Below, piece after piece: positions 1-5,836 of a stretch of 11,983 nt of DNA. Both the position numbers and the translations under genes were made by a program. The stretch covers positions 1 to 11,983 of the forward strand of contig JARIDM010000273.1 of NCBI GenBank assembly GCA_029263945.1, written 5' to 3'. The notes under the pieces are model-generated. The model was not told where the DNA came from. It saw only the letters and a list, made by a program, of their open reading frames with translations, and searched no databases. Every line of letters begins with the position of its first letter. Positions within the stretch are counted from its first letter, which is position 1. This DNA is from Sporosarcina sp. (lineage in GTDB: Bacteria > Bacillota > Bacilli > Bacillales_A > Planococcaceae).

Positions 1-101
1 CAATGATTTTTGTTCTTCCTGAACAGCTAGTGATATTGTATTGTAAATTCCGCTTTAAAAGTTTTAACTTTGATAAGCATGGGGTTTTGTATAAAAAGTA
101 A
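1..101 (+). CDS. 3' end of a six-helix membrane protein, family A copy 1
   Basis: Only the last 32 full codons are present, with the first in-window codon at position 3 and a TAA stop at 99-101. The residues run MIFVLPEQLVILYCKFRF then KSFNFDKHGVLYKK. They match the C-terminus of the intact copies at 144-896 and 1625-2377 almost residue for residue, covering the end of the last membrane helix and a basic cytoplasmic tail. The gene therefore belongs to the same tandem array, which continues upstream of the window. Whether the rest of this copy is intact cannot be seen. Function is unknown; membrane immunity protein is the working guess from context. Confidence 0.85.
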   Translation, partial: MIFVLPEQLVILYCKFRFKSFNFDKHGVLYKK

Positions 102-190
102 AAAGAAGTTTTTTGATGGTGTTTGGATAAGGGGGAACTGCTTATGCTTCACAAACTAAAGAAAAAAGACTTTGCGGTGTTAAGGGGTCC
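42..190 (+). repeat. Tandem 'tail-spacer-head' repeat unit of the family A array
   Basis: A block made of the last ~60 bases of one gene, the 37-47 base spacer and the first ~47 bases of the next gene recurs at 42-190, 837-990 and 1528-1672. The first two units are nearly identical, down to the ribosome binding site and start region (gggggaactgcttATGctt); the third is more diverged. The coding middles differ much more than these junctions. That is the pattern expected when unequal crossing-over or gene conversion keeps the ends alike. A remnant of the same unit closes the array at 4977-5106. Seen directly by reading the copies against each other; percent identity was not computed. Confidence 0.85.
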
Positions 191-896
191 CTTAGAATCT
201 GGAAGACAAAGTCCAGACTCCTTACCATTTGTATTAATATTAGGTATAGCCCTACAACTACTTTTACATTATCTTACATACTATGAGGCTGCGGCAACTA
301 CGATTTTTCCATTTATCGAAGGAATGAAAGAACTACATTTTTGGATTACTGCTAGTATAATTATTTTAAGCATTATATACTCAATTCCGGTAATTTATAA
401 ACGAAGCCAAAAAATCCAGTATTTAGTAGGGATCTTGTGTAGTCAAAATATAGGTACAGCTTATGTATATGTGATCGTTATGTTTTCATTAGGGGATCAA
501 AAAGGTGCCTCTGTAGAATCTTTGATAACATTAAGCAAAACAGTACTTTTTATTGCGGCTTTGCTTTTCTTAGCGACGTGTGTTCGTTTTTATATTTTAT
601 TGATGAAAGGTCAGTATAGGAATGGTTCTAAAAAAGGTCAGATGCGAAATAGTTTTGAAACAACATCTTATATACCGTTGGCAATTATCGGAAGTACAGG
701 ATTATTTTTTATTTTACAATATGTGATTCGCATGTTTGGTTCTGTCGATGGATACGATATGTTTATTATAGTTATAGCGATGAGTGTTTTTTACTCAATG
801 ATTTTTGTGCTTCCTGAGCAGCTAATGATATTATACTGTAAATTCCGCTTTAAAAGTTTTAACTTTGATAAAAATGGGGTTTTGTATAAAAAATAA
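144..896 (+). CDS. Six-helix membrane protein, family A copy 2 (intact; possible immunity protein)
   Basis: The protein is 250 residues. The ATG at 144 is chosen over the upstream TTG at 123 because AAGGGGG (129-135) lies 8 bases before it and because copies 3 and 4 start at the same place. A basic N-terminus (MLHKLKKKDF) and a polar stretch (PLESGRQSPDSL, 16-27) precede six predicted helices at about 28-50, 66-85, 92-116, 128-154, 174-196 and 205-231. A conserved basic tail follows (CKFRFKSFNFDK). Other conserved blocks are IYKRSQK (84-90) and the loop RNSFETTSYIPLAIIGSTG (168-186). There is no signal peptide, enzyme motif or transporter signature that I recognise. It sits 42 bases after copy 1 and 47 before copy 3, so they are probably co-transcribed. 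Tandem paralogs of a small polytopic protein recall the DUF443 TsaI immunity copies beside the T7SS toxin TspA in Staphylococcus aureus, but I see no proof of that family. Confidence 0.9.
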   Translation: MLHKLKKKDFAVLRGPLESGRQSPDSLPFVLILGIALQLLLHYLTYYEAAATTIFPFIEGMKELHFWITASIIILSIIYSIPVIYKRSQKIQYLVGILCSQNIGTAYVYVIVMFSLGDQKGASVESLITLSKTVLFIAALLFLATCVRFYILLMKGQYRNGSKKGQMRNSFETTSYIPLAIIGSTGLFFILQYVIRMFGSVDGYDMFIIVIAMSVFYSMIFVLPEQLMILYCKFRFKSFNFDKNGVLYKK

Positions 897-943
897 AAGT
901 AAAAAGTTGGTTTTGATGGTGTTTGGATATGGGGGAACTGCTT

Positions 944-1587
944 ATGCTTCACAAACTAAAGAAAAAAGATTTCGCAGTGTTAAGGGGTCCACTCGAGTCA
1001 GGAAGGCAAAGTCCGGATTCCTTGGGGGGGGCATTGTTACTTGCAATTTTTCTACAAATGCTTATGTATTATGTAACATATTATATAGCAGCAGAGGCCA
1101 CAAAATTCAATATTTGATCAGCATTTTAGCGATACAAAATATTGGCGCAGCAGGTTGTTATTTGAGTGCGATTTTTGCAATTGGAAGTTGGTCTGATATT
1201 ACGGTAATGGCCTTGATGGATTTAACTAAGTTAACACTTATCGTTGGCATGGTCGTTTTTCTCGCAACTAGTATTCGTTTTTATATTTTGTTATTAAAAG
1301 CCAAATACAGAAGAGGTTCACAAAAAGATCAGTTGCGAAACAAGTTCGAGAAGAGTTCGTATTTGCCCCTAGCAATTTTAGGTAGTACTGTGTTTTTTAT
1401 CGTAAGTCAATACTTTGTAAGAATGCTTAATTGGACTGATATTCAAATGATGATTACTGCAATTATGTTCATAGGTGTTTTTTACACAATGATTTTCGTG
1501 CTTCCTGAGCAACTAATGATTTTATATTGTAAATTCCGCTTTAAAAGTTTTAACTTTGATAAGGATGGGGTCTTGTATAAAAAATAG
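944..1587 (+). pseudogene. Family A copy 3, inactivated by a 109-base internal deletion with frameshift
   Basis: The start region (ATG 944, GGGGGAA upstream) and the tail (...FNFDKDGVLYKK, TAG at 1585-1587) match the intact copies. The gene is 644 bases, against 753 for copies 2 and 4, a difference of 109, which is not a multiple of three. From 944 the frame reads through helix 1 (YYIAAEATKF) and stops at 1115-1117. The homologous frame resumes at about 1103 with KIQYLISILAIQNIG and runs to 1587. The missing part corresponds to residues 54-89 of copy 2: the first extracytoplasmic loop, helix 2 and the KRSQ loop. The downstream part keeps good coding sequence and no further stop, so the loss looks recent, or a sequencing or assembly error. 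A truncated ~58-residue product could still be made from 944. Confidence 0.88.
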
Positions 1588-1624
1588 AAGTAAAAAGATG
1601 GTTTTGGATATAGGGGGATTGTTT

Positions 1625-2377
1625 ATGTTTCATAAACTCAAAGAGAAAGATTTTAAAGTATTAAGAGTTCCGTTAGAATCAGGAAGACAAAGACCAGATT
1701 CATTGGCAATGGCGCTAATACTTGTATTATTATTACAAGCACTCATGTACTACCTTGTTTATTATGTTGCTGCAGAAACAACGATATTTCCATATGTAGA
1801 TAGGATACAAGAAATTCATATTTGGATCAATGCTTGCCTAATAATCTTATGTGGAATATATTCAATTCCAGCAATTTATAAACGAAGTCAAAAAACTCAA
1901 TACCTCATTAGTATTTTAGCAATTCAAAATTTAGCTGGTGTATCTGTATACCTGGCAATTATATTTTTATTGGGTGATCAAGAGGGAATCTCAGTTGAAT
2001 CATTATTAACGTTTACCAAAATAACGATAATCATTAGTGGCCTATTTTTCTTAGCCACTTGTATCCGTTTATATATATTGCTACTAAAAGGTCATTATAG
2101 AAAAGGCTCTAAAAAAAGCCAACTACGAAATAGTTTTGAAACGACATCTTATATACCGTTAGCGATTATAGGAAGTACTGGATTGGTTTTTGTTATTCAG
2201 TATATATTCCGCACGCTCGATTCAATCGATGGATTTGATATGCTAACTTTAATTCTAGGAATGAGTCTCTTTTACGTGATGATTTTCGTACTTCCTGAAC
2301 AACTAGTGATATTTTATTGTAAATTCCGCTTTAAAAGTTTTAACTTTGATAAGCATGGCGTTTTGAATAAGAAATAA
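1625..2377 (+). CDS. Six-helix membrane protein, family A copy 4 (intact; possible immunity protein)
   Basis: The protein is 250 residues, the same length as copy 2. ATG 1625 is preceded by TAGGGGGA with normal spacing; the upstream in-frame ATG at 1556 lies inside the tail of copy 3 and is rejected. It starts MFHKLKEKDFKVLRVPLESG. Predicted helices are at about 27-50, 65-85, 92-116, 128-154, 174-196 and 205-231. It shares with copy 2 the IYKRSQK motif, GDQxGxSVESL (117-127), LFFLATCIR (140-148), RNSFETTSYIPLAIIGSTG and the C-terminal tail, here ending NKK. The membrane helices and the first periplasm-side loop (YVDRIQEIHIW) vary most between copies, as expected if that face binds different partners. 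It is followed 23 bases later by the small soluble gene at 2401 and is probably in one operon with it. Function is inferred from context only. Confidence 0.9.
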   Translation: MFHKLKEKDFKVLRVPLESGRQRPDSLAMALILVLLLQALMYYLVYYVAAETTIFPYVDRIQEIHIWINACLIILCGIYSIPAIYKRSQKTQYLISILAIQNLAGVSVYLAIIFLLGDQEGISVESLLTFTKITIIISGLFFLATCIRLYILLLKGHYRKGSKKSQLRNSFETTSYIPLAIIGSTGLVFVIQYIFRTLDSIDGFDMLTLILGMSLFYVMIFVLPEQLVIFYCKFRFKSFNFDKHGVLNKK

Positions 2378-2400
2378 AGGGTGGAAAGGAAGGTAAGAAA

Positions 2401-2853
2401 ATGAATGTCGAAATGAGAACGTTAATGTTTGATCACTTATTAGTTTATGAAACAACGCAGGCGAAAGAAGATTGGCTAGATGGGTTTGGCATGATGGAGA
2501 ATTTTATCTTAACAGAGGAGATCTATAAAAACGGACCCGTGTTTTTCTCGGTAGCAGCTAATCAAGAGCAAGTAGGAAAAGATCATTTCACTTATTATTT
2601 ACCAATTAACGAAGCGGTGCGGTTGTCTGATGAGACAGATTTCCGTTACTTGGATCACTTTAAAATAGACAATGCCTTAGTTTTAAGACAAGCAAATGAA
2701 GAAGCGGATTTTAGCACAGCTTACCAAAATCTAAAAGCGTATGCAGCAGAACATAAAATTGAGATAGAGGATACGTATTACTGTGTCATGTTAGAAGTAT
2801 ATGGTGAATACATCATAGAACTATTTGTACCAATTAAAGAAGTGGAGCGATAA
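2401..2853 (+). CDS. Small soluble protein, DUF5085-like / GyrI-like fold
   Basis: The protein is 150 residues, with no signal peptide or membrane helix. The start is ATG 2401, with GGAAAGGAAGG about 10 bases before it. The pattern is that of a small effector-binding-like alpha/beta domain: a strand and helix (MFDHLLVYETTQAKEDWLDG), then G-PVFFSV (44-50), YYLPINEA (65-72), FRYLDHFKIDNALVLRQ, a helix (TAYQNLKAYAAEH) and a final strand pair (YYCVMLEV, YIIELFVPIKE). The same order recurs in the next gene (FFSI, VFIPLEE, FRSYFSISRMLMTRV), so the two are paralogs. My recollection is that this is the DUF5085 family, whose members often sit in LXG toxin / type VII secretion loci; I could not check this. 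No catalytic residues are evident. A chaperone or adaptor role for a secreted toxin is possible but unproven. Confidence 0.85.
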   Translation: MNVEMRTLMFDHLLVYETTQAKEDWLDGFGMMENFILTEEIYKNGPVFFSVAANQEQVGKDHFTYYLPINEAVRLSDETDFRYLDHFKIDNALVLRQANEEADFSTAYQNLKAYAAEHKIEIEDTYYCVMLEVYGEYIIELFVPIKEVER

Positions 2854-3303
2854 ATGATGATTGTTAAAGATCACCAAATTGCTTACCGAAATGTCGCTTC
2901 TAAGTACTATCGTTTTTTACCAGAAGAAATAGATCTTGCCATACAAGATTTCAATGAGATTTTAAGTGATTATGGATTTCATGCGAGTGGCGCGATGTTT
3001 TTCTCGATTCTTAGCGATCCAACAGCTGAGATTATGACAGCCGAAGTATTTATTCCGCTTGAGGAAAGTCATTTTACGATTCCAAAGGAAGAAGAGATTA
3101 AGTTTAGAAGTTATTTTTCGATTAGTCGTATGTTAATGACTCGGGTAGTTGAGGATGTTGAGAACGTTTCACAAGTGAAATATTGGGCGCTTTTTGATTA
3201 TATAAAAAAGCATGAATTGACACAGAAAACGCCGATATTCGTTGAAGTCAAAACTACCAATCAAGGTGTGTCTTATTCAGAAATGAGTATCGGAATATTA
3301 TAA
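2854..3303 (+). CDS. Small soluble protein, DUF5085-like, paralog of the preceding gene
   Basis: The protein is 149 residues. The ATG directly abuts the TAA of the upstream gene, and the ribosome binding site (GTGGAG, 2842-2847) is inside that gene, so the two are translationally linked; the second ATG at 2857 is an equally good start. The sequence MMIVKDHQIAYRNVASKYYRF opens a fold like its neighbour's: a helix (EEIDLAIQDFNEIL), SGAMFFSILSD (49-59), AEVFIPLEESHF, FRSYFSISRMLMTRVV (87-102), a helix (VKYWALFDYIKKHEL) and the terminal strands PIFVEVKT and YSEMSIGIL. Side-by-side paralogs of this kind may form a heterodimer. No enzymatic motif is visible. The family call (DUF5085) is from memory; the paralogy with 2401-2853 is seen in the sequence. 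Confidence 0.85.
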   Translation: MMIVKDHQIAYRNVASKYYRFLPEEIDLAIQDFNEILSDYGFHASGAMFFSILSDPTAEIMTAEVFIPLEESHFTIPKEEEIKFRSYFSISRMLMTRVVEDVENVSQVKYWALFDYIKKHELTQKTPIFVEVKTTNQGVSYSEMSIGIL

Positions 3304-3340
3304 TTCCGGCGAGACATATAAACTTAAGAGGAGAGTACAT

Positions 3341-3895
3341 ATGAAGAAAATTTCAATGGTTGCTATGACCGTTTTTGTATTAATACTAGCAGGGTGTAAC
3401 GCAGCAAATAATAATAATCGTGTTGATAAAGGGGAGGAAGAACCAATGAGAGAAGAAGGCATTTCATTACAACTTTTGAAAGCAGATGAAGAAGCGGGTG
3501 TTACTGTTGAGAATAGTGAAGTTTATCAAGAATTAGATCGTATGATTACTGAAGATCCAACGATTGGTCTAGAAAATGATTTCAGTATTTTTATCGTCGA
3601 CATTGTGGATAGCGGAACAGAAGATGCTGCATTGTTATTTTTAGGCATCAACCGGTTAAATGAATCGATTAAAAATATTTCTTTTGATTATACATTGGGA
3701 TTGGATGATGGGCGCTTTGTGTGGGAAGACGTAGAAGTTTCGCTTTCTGAGGAAGATGCTGGAATTATTCAAGCCAACCATGCAGTTCCGTTTTCACTAG
3801 GGATAACACCAGAACAAGAAGCAATGATAGATGCACTCGAACCAGACAACCAAGTTGTTAAAATTGAAAACTTTGCGTTTGAATCTGCAGAGTGA
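3341..3895 (+). CDS. Lipoprotein of unknown function
   Basis: The protein is 184 residues with a clear lipoprotein signal: MKK, a hydrophobic stretch (ISMVAMTVFVLI) and the lipobox LAGC, so C19 would be lipidated and the protein anchored on the outer face of the cytoplasmic membrane. AAGAGGAGAG (3326-3335) is a good ribosome binding site. A short Asn-rich, acidic linker follows C19. The mature domain (about 40-184) is acidic and alternates strand-like segments: FSIFIVDIVD, AALLFLGINRL, IKNISFDYTLGL, HAVPFSLGI, VVKIENFAF. This suggests a single beta-sandwich domain; no enzyme residues stand out. It lies 37 bases after the DUF5085-like pair without a promoter between, and a terminator follows 61 bases later, so it is probably the last gene of that transcript. 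No family name can be given with confidence. Confidence 0.88.
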   Translation: MKKISMVAMTVFVLILAGCNAANNNNRVDKGEEEPMREEGISLQLLKADEEAGVTVENSEVYQELDRMITEDPTIGLENDFSIFIVDIVDSGTEDAALLFLGINRLNESIKNISFDYTLGLDDGRFVWEDVEVSLSEEDAGIIQANHAVPFSLGITPEQEAMIDALEPDNQVVKIENFAFESAE

Positions 3896-3956
3896 ATATA
3901 AACTTTCCTTCAATGTGATAAGTTTGAGATGTGCTTGAAGAAAGACTGAGTAGTAG

Positions 3957-3990
3957 ATCGCATTCCTATGAGTTATGGAATGCGATTTTG
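3957..3990 (+). terminator. Rho-independent terminator after the lipoprotein gene
   Basis: A perfect 10-bp stem, ATCGCATTCC (3957-3966) with GGAATGCGAT (3977-3986), encloses a 10-base loop and is followed by TTTTGTATATT. The T run is short but the stem is perfect. It ends the transcript carrying the array genes, the small soluble pair and the lipoprotein. Confidence 0.75.
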
Positions 3991-4009
3991 TATATTATAT
4001 TCATTTAAG

Positions 4010-4114
4010 GGTTACATTTTCATTAAGAGAAAAATAGAAATTGTAAAAGAGGATTTTACTGATTTTGGTCTTTCTAAGAAAGAACGAGAGAAGATGTATA
4101 AAATGCGTAGTTAA
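4010..4114 (+). pseudogene. 3' remnant of a family B membrane protein gene
   Basis: Read from 4010, this frame gives GYIFIKRKIEIVKEDFTD then FGLSKKEREKMYKMRS and a TAA at 4112-4114. It aligns with residues 202-232 of the gene at 4181-4942 (HRYYFIRKNMEVVKKIDPRF then GLSKKERGKRHE), including an identical FGLSKKER. The DNA is alike too (ggtctttc.aa.aaagaacga). The frame has no start and the other ~200 codons are missing. The piece sits directly behind the terminator, which suggests that a deletion or insertion joined the lipoprotein transcript to what was once a family B copy. Confidence 0.75.
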
Positions 4115-4180
4115 GAAAGTAATCTTTTCGGTTGTAAGAAATCCAATTTAGGAGTCATGGTTGAGAAAGAGGTTTATTAA

Positions 4181-4942
4181 ATGAGGCCAAATGCAGACAA
4201 GATAACTTTGTCTTATCTGAAATTCCAAACACCTGAAGAAAATCGAGGAAATATAATTTTCTTCTTTCTCTTTTTTTTAGACTTTTTAGGTATATTCCCA
4301 TTACTAGGAGAACCATTTTTATATACTTACTTCATTGCTGCAATTATTCCTGTCGCGGTTATTCATCTATGGGCAATATTTTATATTATTGCCCCATATA
4401 AATTTGAACACTCTTATTACTTGCTGATGGGAGTGTTTGGAGTCGTGAATACTTATGTATACTTTTTAACTACACAAAAGATAATATATCTACATGTTGG
4501 ATTAACTGGTATAGCACCAAGAATCTTCGGCATCATATTCTTTTTGGGCTTGCTCATATTTGTGAACTGGTTGAATTTAAAGGCATTATATTCTGGAACT
4601 TATTACAAATTACAACGTAAAGGTAGTGGGAATTTAGTTTGGTTGTCCATTGGCGCTTTAGGTTTTCCAATCGGACAGATTCTTTTGATGTTTGTTTATA
4701 ATGAACGTGTTGTAATGATGGTTTTGGTAATTGCTTTAACGCTATTATCTATAATTATTGCTTATTTCTCCATATTTATTCACCGTTACTATTTCATTCG
4801 AAAAAATATGGAGGTAGTGAAAAAAATCGACCCAAGATTCGGTCTTTCCAAAAAAGAACGAGGGAAGAGGCATGAAAATTTTAAATTGGTTAACGTCCAC
4901 AATCCTAGTAGAAAAAATAAGAAAAGAAGAAAACGAAAATAG
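4181..4942 (+). CDS. Six-helix membrane protein, family B (possible immunity protein)
   Basis: The protein is 253 residues. ATG 4181 has GAAAGAGG about 9 bases upstream. A polar N-terminus of ~23 residues (SYLKFQTPEENRGN) precedes six predicted helices at about 25-43, 47-70, 80-97, 113-135, 152-172 and 177-200. A long, strongly basic cytoplasmic tail ends in NPSRKNKKRRKRK. The plan matches family A: same length, same number of helices, a conserved polar loop before helix 5 (KALYSGTYYKLQRKGSGN, against KGHYRKGSKKSQLRNSFE in family A) and a P-E-x-x-R motif before helix 1. This makes distant homology likely. A broken copy of the same family lies just upstream (4010-4114) and a broken family A copy just downstream. 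No enzyme or transporter motif is visible. Membrane immunity protein is the best guess from context. Confidence 0.88.
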   Translation: MRPNADKITLSYLKFQTPEENRGNIIFFFLFFLDFLGIFPLLGEPFLYTYFIAAIIPVAVIHLWAIFYIIAPYKFEHSYYLLMGVFGVVNTYVYFLTTQKIIYLHVGLTGIAPRIFGIIFFLGLLIFVNWLNLKALYSGTYYKLQRKGSGNLVWLSIGALGFPIGQILLMFVYNERVVMMVLVIALTLLSIIIAYFSIFIHRYYFIRKNMEVVKKIDPRFGLSKKERGKRHENFKLVNVHNPSRKNKKRRKRK

Positions 4943-4976
4943 GTTCTAAAGGTTAGAAAAAAGGAGAAGTGCTTGT

Positions 4977-5106
4977 ATGCTCCATAAACTAAATGGGGTT
5001 CTTTTACTCAATTATTTTCGTGCTTCCTGAACAACTAGTGATATTATATTGTAAATTCCGCTTTAAAAGCTTTAATTTTGATAAGCAAGGGGTTTTGAAT
5101 AAATGA
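4977..5106 (+). pseudogene. Family A copy 5, collapsed to its two ends
   Basis: AAGGAG at 4961-4966 and ATG 4977 with MLHKLN reproduce the start of a family A gene. Within about 20 bases the sequence jumps to the last helix and tail: FYSIIFVLPEQLVILYCK then FRFKSFNFDKQGVLNK, stop 5104-5106. Head and tail are in different frames; the head frame stops at 5028-5030 after 17 codons. About 620 bases of the 753-base gene are gone. It is the last recognisable piece of the array before the lia operon. Confidence 0.9.
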
Positions 5107-5146
5107 TAGTGGTGTTGGCGGAGGATGTATTTAGGAGTCATACGTA

Positions 5147-5200
5147 AAACGAAAGGAGGATTGGAAGCTGGCTAAGCTTTTTGTCCTTCTTTCGTTTATT
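5147..5200. terminator. Bidirectional terminator between the array and liaR
   Basis: A 14-bp stem pairs 5147-5160 (AAACGAAAGGAGGA) with 5184-5197 (TCCTTCTTTCGTTT), with one G-T wobble. The loop contains a smaller AAGCT/AGCTT hairpin. On the + strand TTTATTTATTT follows; on the - strand CGTTTTACG follows. It can therefore stop transcripts arriving from both the array and the convergent lia operon, whose last stop codon is only 7 bases away. Confidence 0.85.
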
Positions 5201-5203
5201 TAT

Positions 5204-5836
5204 TTAATCGACTAGCTCGTGCTTAAAAGCATAAATCACAGCTTGGGTACGATCTTGAACTTCGAGTTTCGATAGTAGATTGCTAACGTGGGTTTTGACT
5301 GTTTTTAAAGCGATGAATAAATCATCAGCAATGTCTTGGTTGGTTTTTCCTTTGGCGATCAGGAGAAGTACTTCGAGTTCCCGTTCTGTTAATTCGTGAT
5401 GGGGAAACGTTTTGCTGCCTGTGCGCATGCGCTGCATCATTTTTGTGGTTACTTCAGGTTCTAACACAGTTTGTCCTTTTAACGTTTCGCGGATGGCTTC
5501 TGCGATTCTTTTGGCGTTAGATGTCTTGAGAATGTAACTGATTGCACCAGCTTCTAGTGCAGGATAGACTTTGTCATCTTCTAAAAAGCTCGTGACAATG
5601 ACGACTTTGGCTTCTGGCCATTCTTTAATGATGGCTGCAGTTGCTTCTGCACCATTCATTTCGGGCATGACCATATCCATTAAGATAATATCGGGACGTA
5701 GTGCAAGTGCTTTTTCAACGGCCTCAACGCCGTTCACTGCTTCACCGATGACCTCCATATCTACTTGCATTTGTAAGTAAGCGGAGACACCAATGCGCAC
5801 CATTTCATGGTCATCGACTAATAGAATTTTAATCAC
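5204..5836 (-). CDS. liaR: LiaR/VraR-type response regulator (NarL/LuxR family)
   Basis: DNA-binding response regulator of the three-component cell-envelope stress system LiaFSR. The receiver domain (about 1-118) has the acidic pair DD in LLVDDHEMVR, the phospho-acceptor D54 in ILMDMVMPEMNG, T82 and K104. The C-terminal LuxR-type helix-turn-helix (about 147-205) reads LTERELEVLLLIAKGKTNQD then IADDLFIALKTVKTHVSNLL. Start choice: the ATG at 5845 directly abuts AAAGGAG (5846-5852) and is too close, whereas the GTG at 5836 has a 9-base spacing and gives MIKILLVDDHEMVR, which matches the usual LiaR N-terminus and puts the acceptor at D54 as in B. subtilis. The resulting protein is 210 residues. 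It overlaps the end of liaS by 8 bases, so the two are translationally coupled. It is the last gene before the terminator. Confidence 0.95.
   Translation of the reverse strand: MIKILLVDDHEMVRIGVSAYLQMQVDMEVIGEAVNGVEAVEKALALRPDIILMDMVMPEMNGAEATAAIIKEWPEAKVVIVTSFLEDDKVYPALEAGAISYILKTSNAKRIAEAIRETLKGQTVLEPEVTTKMMQRMRTGSKTFPHHELTERELEVLLLIAKGKTNQDIADDLFIALKTVKTHVSNLLSKLEVQDRTQAVIYAFKHELVD

Noticed and set aside
865..1587. A 240-codon open frame covering the end of copy 2 and all of copy 3
   Set aside because: Its first ~79 codons are out of frame with both genes; only the part after about 1103 is homologous. It is produced by the deletion in copy 3.
1..2377. CRISPR array, insertion sequence or transposon ends
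   Set aside because: The repeats are whole coding genes with spacers, not short direct repeats; no transposase, integrase or terminal inverted repeats were seen anywhere in the window.
3908..3940. Hairpin CTTCAA...TTGAAG ahead of the terminator
   Set aside because: Only six base pairs around a 21-base loop; not convincing beside the perfect stem at 3957-3986.
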